From contig NZ_CP016604.1 of NCBI RefSeq assembly GCF_009684715.1, positions 573,262 through 637,261 on the forward strand: DNA of 64,000 bases, given 5' to 3'. Under the pieces are notes generated by a model, which was not told the DNA's origin, made no database searches, and saw only the letters and a program-made list of their open reading frames with translations. A program made the translations under genes and the position numbers. This document shows, piece after piece, positions 47,831 through 57,523 of the stretch. The stretch's first letter is position 1; each line of letters opens with the position of its first letter. The DNA is from Otariodibacter oris. Its GTDB lineage: Bacteria > Pseudomonadota > Gammaproteobacteria > Enterobacterales > Pasteurellaceae.

Positions 47831-48607
47831 TTAATAGCCAGTGGTTTCCTTAGCTTCTTTATCTGTAAGAGTAGCTAATAAATTACCAAGCAAGCTAGAT
47901 GCACCAAAACGGAAATGATCAGTACTAATCCAATCTTTACCTAAAATCTCAGCAGCAAGAGAAAGATATTGTTCGGCTTCTTCTGTGGTTTTAACTCCAC
48001 CTGCAGCTTTAAATCCAACGCGATCAGAGACATTCAGATCACGAATCGTTTCAAGCATAATGCGTGCAGACTCTAAAGTTGCATTAACAGGGACTTTACC
48101 TGTGGAAGTCTTAATGAAATCAGCGCCTGCTTTAATGGCTATTTCACTCGCTTTACGAATTAACTCTTCTGTTTTTAATTCGCCAGATTCAATGATAACT
48201 TTGAGTTTAACATTGTTAGCTTGGCAAACTGCTTTACATTGTTGAACGAGTTCAAAACCAATGGTTTCATTTCCTGCAATTAAAGCTCTGTAAGGGAAAA
48301 CAACATCAACTTCATCTGCGCCGTAAGCAACAGCCGCTTTAGTTTCTGCTACAGCAATTTCAATATCATCATTACCGTGTGGGAAGTTTGTTACTGTTGC
48401 AATCTTAATCTGTTCAGTACTTTGATTTTTCAATGCTTTTCTTGCAATAGGTACAAAACGAGGATACACACAAACTGCAGCAGGTGTCCCAAACTCAGTG
48501 TTACCTTGTTGGCAAAGAGAAATCACTTTTTCATCTGTATCATTGTCATTAAGTGTAGTGAGATCCATCAATGACAAAGCTTGTTTAGCTATTTCTTTTA
48601 AATTCAT
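47831..48607 (-). CDS. deoC: Deoxyribose-phosphate aldolase DeoC
   Basis: Class I aldolase that splits 2-deoxyribose-5-phosphate to acetaldehyde and glyceraldehyde-3-phosphate. The 258 residues match E. coli DeoC (259). The Schiff-base Lys lies in [10 protein letters not shown], the second active-site Lys in [10 protein letters not shown], and an early Asp in [12 protein letters not shown] follows GGAGAATAAG. It sits between the nucleoside transporter and deoD; hairpins lie in both flanking gaps. Confidence 0.97.
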   Translation of the reverse strand: MNLKEIAKQALSLMDLTTLNDNDTDEKVISLCQQGNTEFGTPAAVCVYPRFVPIARKALKNQSTEQIKIATVTNFPHGNDDIEIAVAETKAAVAYGADEVDVVFPYRALIAGNETIGFELVQQCKAVCQANNVKLKVIIESGELKTEELIRKASEIAIKAGADFIKTSTGKVPVNATLESARIMLETIRDLNVSDRVGFKAAGGVKTTEEAEQYLSLAAEILGKDWISTDHFRFGASSLLGNLLATLTDKEAKETTGY

Positions 48608-48652
48608 CTTATTCTCCTATTTTACGCAATCGTTTTCTTACCCTATAAATGA

Positions 48653-48678
48653 CAACACCACAGTTTCCTGTGGTGTTG
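48653..48678 (-). other. Intercistronic hairpin between the nucleoside transporter gene and deoC
   Basis: An 11-bp perfect stem (CAACACCACAG / CTGTGGTGTTG) with a four-base loop. On the minus strand no T-run follows, so it is more likely an RNA-stabilising or processing element, or a weak attenuator, than a full terminator. Confidence 0.6.
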
Positions 48679-48699
48679 GTTGTAATCTATGGTTGCTAA

Positions 48700-49968
48700 T
48701 TATAACACCGCACCACCGATACCGATAAATAATCCTGCAATTGCTGCACTCATTAGATTTGATAATGTTCCTGCGGCAACAGCTTTTAGTCCCATACGAG
48801 CAACATCACTACGACGATTTGGCGCCATTCCACCTAAACCACCAATTAGAATCGCAACAGAGCTTAGATTTGCAAAACCACATAATGCAAAAGTAATAAT
48901 TGCAATAGTTTTATCACTTAATGCTACTGTACTTTCTGGATTTAAATAATTAGCAAAATCTGAATAGGCAACAAATTCATTTACAATAAGTTTTTGACCA
49001 ATTAATGATCCTGCAATTTGAGATTCTTGACCCCATGGTACACCGATTACCCAAGCAAGCGGTTGGAATACATAGCCAAGTAATGATTGTAGGGTTACAC
49101 CTTCATAGCCAGCTAATCCACCAGCCCATCCAATAATACCATTAATCATTGCAATTAAAGCAATAAATGCAAGTAACATTGCACCCACATTCATCGCTAG
49201 GTGCATACCTGAGAAGGCACCAATTGCAGCAGCTTCAATTACATTAGATGGTTTTTCTTCAATATCAGATTCATCTAATTCATCTTTAAATGGTTCTGTT
49301 TGCGGATGAAGAATTTTCGCGAATAACAAACCACCTGGTGCTGCCATAAATGATGCTGCAATTAAGTAAGTTAATGGTACGCCCATTCCTGCATAGCCTA
49401 TCATTACCGCACCAGCTACTGATGCAACACCACCACACATAACAGCAAATAGTTCTGAATTTGTCATTGCTTTAATGTAAGGTTTTATAAGTAATGGTGC
49501 TTCTGTTTGACCTACAAAAATATTTGCTGCAGCAGACATTGATTCTGATTTTGATGTGCCTAATACTTTTTGTAACAATCCACCAATTAATTTGATGATG
49601 ATTTGCATGATACCAAGGTAATAAAGAACAGAAATTAATGATGAGAAGAAGATAATTGGAGGGAGTACACGAAGAGCGAAAACGAATCCGCCGCCGCCAA
49701 AGACTTCAAACATTTTATCACTGACTAAACCTGCAAATAAGAAATTAATTCCATCATTACTATAATCCATGATTGCACTTACACCTTTTGCAGCAGCAAG
49801 TAATGCATCACGACCAGCAGGAACATAAAGAATTAATGCACCGATACCGACTTGAATAACTAACGCACCAAAAACAGCTCGATAGCTTATCGCTTTTTTA
49901 TTATTAGATAGCAAAAATGCAATGAGAAGGAGGACAACAATACCTAGAAGGCTAATCAGTGTATCCAT
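48700..49968 (-). CDS. Concentrative nucleoside transporter (NupC/CNT family)
   Basis: Inner-membrane cation:nucleoside symporter with about ten hydrophobic segments over 422 residues. Family features are GKVFEVFG-like DKMFEVFGGGGFVFALRVLP, the GQTEAPLLIKPY binding segment, CGGVASVAGAVMIGYAGMGVP, and NEFVAYSDFANYL in the second repeat. The closest E. coli relatives are NupC and NupX; I cannot choose between them. ATG follows AGAGGTGTTTTAAA. It is the first gene of the deo run, divergent from nanE. Confidence 0.94.
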   Translation of the reverse strand: MDTLISLLGIVVLLLIAFLLSNNKKAISYRAVFGALVIQVGIGALILYVPAGRDALLAAAKGVSAIMDYSNDGINFLFAGLVSDKMFEVFGGGGFVFALRVLPPIIFFSSLISVLYYLGIMQIIIKLIGGLLQKVLGTSKSESMSAAANIFVGQTEAPLLIKPYIKAMTNSELFAVMCGGVASVAGAVMIGYAGMGVPLTYLIAASFMAAPGGLLFAKILHPQTEPFKDELDESDIEEKPSNVIEAAAIGAFSGMHLAMNVGAMLLAFIALIAMINGIIGWAGGLAGYEGVTLQSLLGYVFQPLAWVIGVPWGQESQIAGSLIGQKLIVNEFVAYSDFANYLNPESTVALSDKTIAIITFALCGFANLSSVAILIGGLGGMAPNRRSDVARMGLKAVAAGTLSNLMSAAIAGLFIGIGGAVL

Positions 49969-50110
49969 TTTAAAACACCTCTAAAAAGTTGAAAATAAAT
50001 TGATTTTGGGTAATAAAAACAATTAAGTGAAAAAAGTTCCGTTACTATACCGATTTTTTTTATTTAGATCTCTTAGTTTTTAAAATTTACTTAAAAATAA
50101 GCATAAAAAA

Positions 50111-50126
50111 TTTGATCTATCTCTCA
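50111..50126. promoter_or_regulatory. Possible CRP site between the nucleoside transporter gene and nanE
   Basis: TTTGA-N6-TCTCA matches 8 of 10 key positions of the CRP consensus TGTGA-N6-TCACA. It is placed between two divergent catabolic operons that are cAMP-CRP-controlled in relatives. The match is not decisive. Confidence 0.3.
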
Positions 50127-50213
50127 CTTTTTTTCTCTATGTATTGTTTCTAAGTCATAGCTGTATTATTCTTGGAGTTAATATTCTTTAAAAATAAAAA
50201 TAATGGAGTTTTT

Positions 50214-50909
50214 ATGTCAAGACTAACCAAAGAACAGATTTTATCTCAATTAAAAAATGGACTTATTGCCTCTTGCCAACCTGTAGATGATGGCCCTATG
50301 GATTCTCCTGAAATTGTTGCAGCGATGGCCGCCGCTTCAGTTGTTGGTGGTGCTGCAGGATTGCGTATTGAAGGGATTGAAAATTTAAAAGCAGCGCGTA
50401 AAGCAGTTGATGTACCTATTATTGGTATTGTTAAACGTGACTTAGATGATAGCCCAGTTCGTATTACTCCTTTCTTACAAGATATTGATGATCTTTACAA
50501 TGCAGGTGCAGATATTATTGCATTTGATGGTACAGATCGTGTTAGACCAACAACCATTGAAGCTTGTGCAAAACGTGTACAAGAACTCGGTGCAATGTCT
50601 ATGGCAGATTGTTCTACTTTTGATGAAGGGATGTATTGCCAAAAATTAGGTGTTGATCTGATTGGTAGTACTATGTCGGGTTACACTGGAGGTGAAATTC
50701 CTAAAGATCCTGATGTGCAACTCGTTCGTGATTTAGTTGCGAATGGCTGTCGTGTAATGGCTGAAGGTCGTTATAATACACCAGAATTAGCCGCTGTTGC
50801 GATTGAAAATGGCGCTTATGCGGTGACAGTAGGATCTGCATTAACTCGTTTGGAACATATTGTAAGTTGGTTTGTTTCTGCTATAAATAATCGTAAAACA
50901 GGAGCGTAA
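50214..50909 (+). CDS. nanE: N-acetylmannosamine-6-phosphate 2-epimerase NanE
   Basis: Converts ManNAc-6-P to GlcNAc-6-P in sialic acid breakdown. The ATG at 50214 ([13 protein letters not shown]) has GGAG seven bases upstream and is preferred over an ATG 42 bases earlier with no SD. The 231-residue TIM-barrel has [13 protein letters not shown], catalytic-site GIVKRDL, and the phosphate-binding C-terminal [12 protein letters not shown]. nanK starts 1 base after its stop. nanA and the sialic acid transporter are not in the window. Confidence 0.96.
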   Translation: MSRLTKEQILSQLKNGLIASCQPVDDGPMDSPEIVAAMAAASVVGGAAGLRIEGIENLKAARKAVDVPIIGIVKRDLDDSPVRITPFLQDIDDLYNAGADIIAFDGTDRVRPTTIEACAKRVQELGAMSMADCSTFDEGMYCQKLGVDLIGSTMSGYTGGEIPKDPDVQLVRDLVANGCRVMAEGRYNTPELAAVAIENGAYAVTVGSALTRLEHIVSWFVSAINNRKTGA

Positions 50910-50910
50910 A

Positions 50911-51792
50911 ATGACCGCTTGTTTAGCTATTGATGTAGGTGGAACAAAAATCGCTGCTGCACTGGTTACTCTTGATGGAAAAGAGACAAAAGTTGAGCAA
51001 CGAGTACAGATTCATACGCCTCAAAATCCCAGTGCAGATGCGTTAGATTCAGCATTAACTGAAATTTTAACTAAGTTTGAAGGGCTGTTTGATCGTGTTT
51101 CGGTAGCTTCAACAGGAATTATTCAAAATGGTATTTTAACGGCTTTAAATCCTAAGAATTTAGGAAATCTTGCCTTTTTCCCTCTTGAAGAAAGTATTGT
51201 TAAACATACGGATAAGCCAGTTACATTGTTAAATGACGCTCAAGCTGCAGGCTGTGCAGAATTTTTACGTCAGGATGACATTGATAATTTTGCTTTTATC
51301 ACTGTCTCAACAGGGGTCGGTGGTGGAGTGATTTTAAACCGTAAACTCTTTACTGGAACCAATGGTATTGCTGGACATATTGGACATAGCCTTGCTGATC
51401 CTAATGGTGAGCTTTGTGGTTGTGGTCGAGTAGGGTGTGTCGAAGCCGTTGCAGCAGGGCGTGCAATTGCTAGAGATGCAGCAAAATGGGATGACCCTTG
51501 TGATCCACCAGAAGTCTTTAATCGATTCCGTGCAGGCGATAAACAAGCAAGTGAATTAGTTGACAAATCAGCTAAAGCAATTGCAAATCTCATTGCTGAT
51601 TTAAAAATTAGCTTTGATATTCAACGTATTGCGCTTGGGGGCAGTGTAGGATTAGCAGAGGGATATAAAGATAGAGTCGAGCATTTTCTTTCTTTAATGC
51701 CAGAAATCTATCGACCAGATGTTGTCCCTGCTTATTACGCACAAGATGCTGGATTAATCGGTGCGGCTTGGTGGGCTGATAATCAAAATTAG
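50911..51792 (+). CDS. nanK: N-acetylmannosamine kinase NanK (ROK family)
   Basis: Phosphorylates ManNAc to ManNAc-6-P, the substrate of NanE. The 293-residue ROK kinase has the ATP phosphate motif AIDVGGTKIAAALV, catalytic Asp in LNDAQAAG, TGVGGGVI, and a CGCGRVGCVEA zinc-type motif (G-C-G-C-G-x-x-G-C-x-E). Codons 2-5 (ACC GCT TGT) contain an exact reverse uptake signal, so the uptake motif encodes the protein's first residues. It is co-transcribed with nanE and followed by a terminator. Confidence 0.96.
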   Translation: MTACLAIDVGGTKIAAALVTLDGKETKVEQRVQIHTPQNPSADALDSALTEILTKFEGLFDRVSVASTGIIQNGILTALNPKNLGNLAFFPLEESIVKHTDKPVTLLNDAQAAGCAEFLRQDDIDNFAFITVSTGVGGGVILNRKLFTGTNGIAGHIGHSLADPNGELCGCGRVGCVEAVAAGRAIARDAAKWDDPCDPPEVFNRFRAGDKQASELVDKSAKAIANLIADLKISFDIQRIALGGSVGLAEGYKDRVEHFLSLMPEIYRPDVVPAYYAQDAGLIGAAWWADNQN

Positions 51793-51821
51793 TCAGAATA
51801 AAGGTAAATAATATATGTGCT

Positions 51822-51855
51822 AAGAGGCTGGATTGTTATTCAGCCTCTTTTCTTT
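51822..51855 (+). terminator. Terminator after nanK
   Basis: A 9-bp stem (AAGAGGCTG / CAGCCTCTT) with a 10-base loop, followed by TTCTTT. Confidence 0.75.
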
Positions 51856-52071
51856 ATGATGTGATATTTCAGTATTGGTAATTCTAATGTTTATTTTGAT
51901 GACATTTGAATTTGTTAATCAGTTGATTAAAATTTCTGTCTTACATATCAATCCATCCTTAATTTATTAATAAGTTAAGCTTAATTTTCATAACTACACG
52001 TCAATTTTATTTATTATATAAGCTAAAACATCTTGCTCCATGACATTTTAATCTATAAAATTTAACCACGA

Positions 52072-52106
52072 GTGGTAAAAAGTGGTAAAAAGTAGTACTT
52101 TGTGGG
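52072..52106 (+). promoter_or_regulatory. MraZ operator: four direct repeats at 10-bp spacing
   Basis: GTGGT, GTGGT, GTAGT and GTGGG start at 52072, 52082, 52092 and 52102, each separated by five bases. This is the known MraZ-binding layout (TGG-core pentamers with 5-bp spacers) in front of the dcw cluster and lies 71 bp before mraZ. The rest of the 384-bp gap 51793-52176 contains the nanK terminator and AT-rich DNA with no gene. Confidence 0.8.
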
Positions 52107-52176
52107 ATTAAATAATAGATTTTAGATCTATTGTAAGTAATCTCTTCATTAATCAATCTTATTAAGTGAATTAGTC

Positions 52177-52635
52177 ATGTTTCGTGGTGCGAATACAATC
52201 AGTTTAGACAGTAAAGGACGTTTGGCAATTCCAACACGTTATCGTGCTGAATTAATTGAAAACCATCAAGGGCTATTGGTTTGTACTGTCGATTTTAGGC
52301 AACCATGTTTATTGCTATATCCATTAGAAGAATGGGAAAAAGTTGAAGAAAAACTAGTCGCACTATCCAATTTTGATCCAATACAAAGACGTGTGCAACG
52401 TGTGATGCAAGGGTTTGCAACCGAATGTGAGATGGATTCTTCAGGGCGAATTTTAATTAGTCCAACACTACGTCAACATGCTCATTTAGAAAAGCAAATT
52501 GTGCTTGTAGGGCAACTCAATAAATTTGAAATTTGGCAATCTCAACAATGGCAAGATCAAATTGCTGAAGATTTGGCGGTAGGAAATTCATCTGAAGTGC
52601 TAAATTGTGAGGCGTTAAAAAATCTTTCGTTATAA
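52177..52635 (+). CDS. mraZ: Transcriptional regulator MraZ
   Basis: First gene of the dcw cluster; a DNA-binding ring protein with two AbrB-like halves that controls this operon. The 152 residues match the family. Each half has the DxxGR motif: [14 protein letters not shown] near residue 10 and [14 protein letters not shown] near residue 90. The start [15 protein letters not shown] is typical; the SD is weak. The operator repeats just upstream indicate self-regulation. Confidence 0.97.
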   Translation: MFRGANTISLDSKGRLAIPTRYRAELIENHQGLLVCTVDFRQPCLLLYPLEEWEKVEEKLVALSNFDPIQRRVQRVMQGFATECEMDSSGRILISPTLRQHAHLEKQIVLVGQLNKFEIWQSQQWQDQIAEDLAVGNSSEVLNCEALKNLSL

Positions 52636-52667
52636 ATAATTTTAATAAAATAAAAATGGATACAACC

Positions 52668-53612
52668 ATGAATGATAACTCCAATCCTCAACATATTACT
52701 GTACTACTGCATGAGGCTGTAGATGGACTAGCAATCAAACAGGATGGAATTTATATTGATGGCACTTTTGGTCGAGGAGGACACTCCAGACTTATTTTGA
52801 GTAAATTAGGTCCAAATGGACGGTTGATAGCTATTGATCGTGATCCAAGGGCTATTACCGAAGCTGAAAAAATTCAAGATCTTCGTTTTAAAATTATTCA
52901 TCGTGAATTTTCAGCTATTCCAGAGATTTGTCAAGAATTAGGACTAACAGGAAAGATTGACGGTATTCTCTTAGATTTGGGCGTTTCTTCTCCTCAATTA
53001 GATGAGGCAGAGAGAGGCTTTAGTTTTATGCGAGATGGTCCACTAGATATGCGAATGGATACAACAAAAGGACTTTCTGCGATGGAGTGGCTTGCTGAAG
53101 TTTCTGCCGATGATCTCGCTTGGGTATTGAAAGAATTTGGCGAAGAACGTTTTGCTAAACGTATTGCACAAGCGGTCGTTTCCTATAATAAATCTGCAAA
53201 TGAAAAAATATCAAGAACGTTGCAACTCGCCAAAATTATTGAAGATGCAGTACCTTTCAGGGATAAACATAAACATCCAGCCACAAGATCTTTCCAAGCC
53301 ATTCGTATTTTTATTAATCGTGAATTGGATGAATTAGAAAATGCGTTACATTCAGCAATGAGCGTTCTTACCCCATCTGGCAGATTATCAGTGATTAGTT
53401 TTCATTCATTAGAAGATCGAATGGTGAAACAATTTATTCGTAAACATAGTAAAGGAATTTCAGTACCTAAAGGATTACCGATTTTAGAAAAAGATTTGAA
53501 TAAAGATATTCCTTTAAAAGCAATAGGCAAAGCAATTATGCCAAGTGATGAGGAAATTAAACAGAATCCTCGTTCACGTAGTGCTGTATTGAGATTAGCG
53601 GAGAGAAGATAA
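52668..53612 (+). CDS. rsmH: 16S rRNA (cytosine(1402)-N4)-methyltransferase RsmH
   Basis: Makes N4-methyl C1402 in the decoding centre of 16S rRNA (formerly MraW). The ATG at 52668 ([18 protein letters not shown]) has GGATACAACC before it and fits relatives; an ATG at 52656 adds four residues and lacks an SD. The 314 residues include [30 protein letters not shown] and [17 protein letters not shown]. Its stop overlaps the ftsL start by one base. Confidence 0.96.
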   Translation: MNDNSNPQHITVLLHEAVDGLAIKQDGIYIDGTFGRGGHSRLILSKLGPNGRLIAIDRDPRAITEAEKIQDLRFKIIHREFSAIPEICQELGLTGKIDGILLDLGVSSPQLDEAERGFSFMRDGPLDMRMDTTKGLSAMEWLAEVSADDLAWVLKEFGEERFAKRIAQAVVSYNKSANEKISRTLQLAKIIEDAVPFRDKHKHPATRSFQAIRIFINRELDELENALHSAMSVLTPSGRLSVISFHSLEDRMVKQFIRKHSKGISVPKGLPILEKDLNKDIPLKAIGKAIMPSDEEIKQNPRSRSAVLRLAERR

Positions 53613-53923
53613 TGAGAGAAGAGCGCTATCCCTTGCGACAAGTGATATTAGATGATTTGACAAGCCATAATAAAGTCGCATTGATTTTATTAGTTTTGGT
53701 GGTTATTAGTGCATTTGCAACAGTATGGGTAACACATCAAACCAGATTATTAACAGTTGAGCAAAGTGATTTAGCTTATAAAAATCAGAAATTGGATAAC
53801 CAATATATACATTTGCAGTTAGAGGAAGATTCAAGTAGTGAGCGCTCTATTATTGATGCTTTTGCTATTAAATTTGGATTACAGCCAGTGGATAAATCAC
53901 AAGAAGTCATTTTGGTGAGATAG
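53612..53923 (+). CDS. ftsL: Cell division protein FtsL
   Basis: Small bitopic inner-membrane protein of the FtsQLB divisome complex. The 103-residue product has one hydrophobic segment (about residues 22-40) followed by a periplasmic heptad region, the family's usual plan. Sequence alone is weak, but the position between rsmH and ftsI decides the call. Start and stop are tightly coupled: one-base overlap with rsmH and 3 bp before ftsI. Confidence 0.93.
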   Translation: MREERYPLRQVILDDLTSHNKVALILLVLVVISAFATVWVTHQTRLLTVEQSDLAYKNQKLDNQYIHLQLEEDSSSERSIIDAFAIKFGLQPVDKSQEVILVR

Positions 53924-53926
53924 TGT

Positions 53927-55978
53927 ATGAAAAAGGCAGTAAAATTTAAATCTAAGAAAGCAGTAGAAAAAGCGGCTAATCATATTGGTAAAGAATCAAA
54001 GAATAGCCCAAGTTTTATGCCATATCGTTTTGGGTTGTTATATATATTTGTCGCTTGTTTAGCATTTGCTCTACTTGGACAAAGTGCTTATTTACAAGTA
54101 ACTGATGCTGAGCGCTTAATTAAAGAGGCAAACAACCGCTCATTACGTGTCACAGAGCTTCCTTTTACACGAGGGCAAATACTCGACCGTAATAATAGAG
54201 TTTTATCTATTAGTGTTCCTATGTATTCTATTACTATCGATCCAAAAGAATATTTTGATGCTGAATTTAGACGAGATAAAAAACGTTGGCGTAGTTTAGC
54301 TATGGAAACAGGGTATTCAGCAAGTAAAATAGAAGCTTCAGTAAATAATTTTATTGAGCAAAAAATTGATGGAAAGCAAAAGCGATATGATGCACGTTTC
54401 ATTCTCAATACAGACAATAATGAATATTGGTCTCTACTCGCAAAAGCAACAGGGATTGATTATAACGTTTTGATTGAAAATGTGCGTAATAATAAAGCCT
54501 CCCAATTTCTTGCGTTAGAGAAGGAAGCTGCAACTGTATTTAAAGAAAAGATTGAAGCTCTTACAAAAAGCTTAGATCTAAAATATGCTGATTTAATGAA
54601 TAAACTATATAGTCACTCTGAAAGCCGTTTTCAGTATATTTCACGTCATCAGCCAGAGGCTATTGCAGATTATGCTAGAGCTCTAAGAATTAGAGGGATG
54701 GTGTTGAAAACAGAATCACGTCGATTCTATCCATTAGCCGAAGAGATTTCCCAATTAGTTGGATTTACCGATGTAGAAAATGAGAAAGGTATTGAAGGTT
54801 TAGAACGGAATTTTGATTCATTACTTGTGGGTAAGAATGGTAAAAAGATTACGCGTAAAGATTCGCGAGGAAATATTGTCGAGAATATTCGTAATGAAAA
54901 ACAATATGATCCACAAAATGTTGTATTGAGTATTGATGCTGAATTGCAGTCTATGGTGTACAGAGAAATTAAGAAGGCGGTAATAAAAAATAAAGCAGAA
55001 TCAGGTACTGCTGTATTGGTTGATGTACAGACTGGGGAGATATTGGCAATGGCAAATGCTCCTTCCTATAACCCTAATAATCGTGTTGATTTTAAGCCTG
55101 AATTAGCAAGAAATAGAGCAATAACAGATACGTTTGAACCAGGATCTACTGTAAAGCCTTTCGTTGTTTTAACTGCTTTATATAATAAGGTTACTTATCC
55201 TGACGAAGTTATTGACACTCGACCTTTTAGAGTAAATGGGCATTTAATTAAAGACGTTTCTGCGCGAAGTGAATTGACATTAACGGGTATTTTACAAAAG
55301 TCGAGTAATGTTGGGGTAAGTCGATTAGCTTTGCGTATGCCTTCGACAGCGCTGATGGATACTTATACTAAAATAGGGTTTGGTAAAGATACTGAATTAG
55401 GACTGGGTGAAGAAAGAGGGAGTAATGGTGATCGCCAACGTTGGTCTGATATTGAGCGGGCAACAGTAGCATATGGATATGGATTGAGTGTTACTCCACT
55501 ACAATTAGCAAGAGCTTATGCAACATTAGGAAGTTTTGGTATCTATCGTCCATTATCTATTACAAAAGTTGATCCGCCAGTAATTGGCGAACGAGCTTTA
55601 CCTGAAAAAATTACCCGTGATGTAGTACACATGATGGAAAGTGTGGCTCAAAAAGGGGAAGGTGGACAGCTTGCTGCCGTTGATGGTTTTAGAGTAGCAA
55701 TAAAAACAGGGACAGCGCGTAAATTGGAAAAAGGTGAGTACGTTGATAAATATATTGCCTATACAGCTGGACTTGCACCTGCTAGTGATCCTCGATTTGC
55801 ATTAGTTGTATTAATTAATGAGCCAACAGCAGGTAAATATTATGGTGGTTCTATTTCAGCTCCGCTTTTCTCAAGCATTATGGGCTACACATTAAAAGCA
55901 AGAAATATTAAGCCAGATAATATTACTGATGAAATGAAAAGTGCAGTAATACAGCTTGCACCAAATAAAATAAATTAA
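53927..55978 (+). CDS. ftsI: Septal peptidoglycan transpeptidase FtsI (PBP3) with expanded pedestal domain
   Basis: Division-specific class B penicillin-binding protein that cross-links septal peptidoglycan with FtsW. A membrane segment lies at about residues 33-53. The transpeptidase motifs are STVK in EPGSTVKPF, SSN in KSSNVGVS and KTGT in AIKTGTARK. At 683 residues it is clearly longer than H. influenzae (about 610) or E. coli (588) FtsI. The extra length is between ITIDPKEYF (residue 110) and LRIRGMVLKTE (253), where a short helical motif present once in relatives appears three times (about 121-160, 168-205, 209-250). Confidence 0.96.
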   Translation: MKKAVKFKSKKAVEKAANHIGKESKNSPSFMPYRFGLLYIFVACLAFALLGQSAYLQVTDAERLIKEANNRSLRVTELPFTRGQILDRNNRVLSISVPMYSITIDPKEYFDAEFRRDKKRWRSLAMETGYSASKIEASVNNFIEQKIDGKQKRYDARFILNTDNNEYWSLLAKATGIDYNVLIENVRNNKASQFLALEKEAATVFKEKIEALTKSLDLKYADLMNKLYSHSESRFQYISRHQPEAIADYARALRIRGMVLKTESRRFYPLAEEISQLVGFTDVENEKGIEGLERNFDSLLVGKNGKKITRKDSRGNIVENIRNEKQYDPQNVVLSIDAELQSMVYREIKKAVIKNKAESGTAVLVDVQTGEILAMANAPSYNPNNRVDFKPELARNRAITDTFEPGSTVKPFVVLTALYNKVTYPDEVIDTRPFRVNGHLIKDVSARSELTLTGILQKSSNVGVSRLALRMPSTALMDTYTKIGFGKDTELGLGEERGSNGDRQRWSDIERATVAYGYGLSVTPLQLARAYATLGSFGIYRPLSITKVDPPVIGERALPEKITRDVVHMMESVAQKGEGGQLAAVDGFRVAIKTGTARKLEKGEYVDKYIAYTAGLAPASDPRFALVVLINEPTAGKYYGGSISAPLFSSIMGYTLKARNIKPDNITDEMKSAVIQLAPNKIN

Positions 55979-55996
55979 CCATTGAATGAGGCAATA

Positions 55997-57520
55997 ATGA
56001 AACGTTTACTTCCTTTCTTTCCAGAACTTGATATTTGGACAGAATTAACAGAATTAAATCAAATGGTTTTAGATAGTCGCCAAGTACAAGCAGGCGATGT
56101 TTTTATTGCGTTAAAAGGACATAAGATTGATGGGCGTGATTTTATTCCCCAAGCAATTGAGCAAGGTGCAAATTTAGTTTTAAGCGAAGCAGAAAGTGGT
56201 CAAGTTGAGATTGAATTAGACAGCAAATTTGGAAAATTTAATGCAGATCGTACCTCTTGTAAGATCATCAGTGTACCGAATTTACCTAAGATATTGTCTG
56301 AATTAGCGAATGCCTTTTATGACGAACCTTCAACAAAATTAACACTTGCGGGTGTAACTGGAACAAACGGTAAAACAACTACGGCTCAATTATTAGCACA
56401 GTGGCATAATTTAGTGGGTGGTAAATCGGCGGTAATGGGGACGATTGGAAATGGTTTATATGGTCAAACCCAAGAAGCACCGAATACAACAGGCTCAGCG
56501 GTAGAAGTTCAGCAAAACTTAGCGAAATTCGTTGAGCAAGGGGCTGATTTCTGTGCAATGGAAGTGTCTTCGCATGGATTAGTTCAACACCGTGTTGATT
56601 CACTTGATTTTGATGTAGCAATTTTTACTAATCTGAGTCGAGATCACTTGGATTACCACAAGACGATGGAAGAGTATGCTCAAGCAAAATATCGTCTATT
56701 TAGTGAGTTAAAAATTAAGCATCAAGTGATTAATGTTGATGATGAAACAGGGCAATCTTGGATAGCGAATTTACCTAACGCGGTCGCAGTGAGTAGCGAC
56801 CCAACCAAACAAATCACTCAAGAAAAATGGGTACAGGCAAAGCATATTGAATATACCTTACAAGGTGTAACCATTGAATTTGACTCATCATGGGGAAATG
56901 GCTCAGTAGAAAGCCATTTAATCGGTGCTTTTAATGTCAGCAACTTACTTGTAGCCTTGGCGAGCTTACTTGCATTAGGTCATGATTTAGGGAAATTAAT
57001 TGAAACAGCGTCACAACTAACAGGTGTTAGCGGGCGAATGGAATCTGTGACGTCGGAGCAAATGCGCGAAGATGAAGAACAACAAAAAAAGAAACCAATG
57101 GTAATTGTGGATTACGCCCATACGCCAGATGCGCTAGAAAAAGCATTAGACGCCGCTCGTTTACATTGTGAAGGTGAGCTATGGTGTATTTTTGGGTGTG
57201 GAGGTGATAGAGATAGTGGTAAGCGTCCATTAATGGCGAGAATTGCCGAGCAGAATGCCGATAAAGTGATTGTTACCGATGATAATCCAAGAACCGAAGA
57301 TCCTGATGTGATTTTTGACGATATTATAAAAGGCTTTAAGAAACCAAAAGCCGTTGAAACGATGCATATTCGCCAATATGCTATCGAGAGTGCAATTACT
57401 CAAGCCGATGCAAAAGATGTGATTTTGATCGCAGGTAAAGGGCATGAGGATTATCAAATTATTGGTACTAAAAAATACCATTTTTCTGATCAAGAATGGG
57501 CGAAGAAGTTTTTAGGATAA
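55997..57520 (+). CDS. murE: UDP-MurNAc-tripeptide synthetase MurE (meso-DAP adding)
   Basis: Cytoplasmic Mur ligase adding meso-diaminopimelate to UDP-MurNAc-L-Ala-D-Glu. The ATG at 55997 follows GAGGCAATA and is chosen over an in-frame TTG at 55982. The 507 residues contain the ATP loop [12 protein letters not shown], and DNPRTEDP, the motif that marks mDAP rather than lysine specificity. A carbamylated Lys region (AQAKYRLF) and HEDYQ close the protein. It lies 18 bp after ftsI and 3 bp before murF. Confidence 0.96.
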   Translation: MKRLLPFFPELDIWTELTELNQMVLDSRQVQAGDVFIALKGHKIDGRDFIPQAIEQGANLVLSEAESGQVEIELDSKFGKFNADRTSCKIISVPNLPKILSELANAFYDEPSTKLTLAGVTGTNGKTTTAQLLAQWHNLVGGKSAVMGTIGNGLYGQTQEAPNTTGSAVEVQQNLAKFVEQGADFCAMEVSSHGLVQHRVDSLDFDVAIFTNLSRDHLDYHKTMEEYAQAKYRLFSELKIKHQVINVDDETGQSWIANLPNAVAVSSDPTKQITQEKWVQAKHIEYTLQGVTIEFDSSWGNGSVESHLIGAFNVSNLLVALASLLALGHDLGKLIETASQLTGVSGRMESVTSEQMREDEEQQKKKPMVIVDYAHTPDALEKALDAARLHCEGELWCIFGCGGDRDSGKRPLMARIAEQNADKVIVTDDNPRTEDPDVIFDDIIKGFKKPKAVETMHIRQYAIESAITQADAKDVILIAGKGHEDYQIIGTKKYHFSDQEWAKKFLG

Positions 57521-57523
57521 ATC

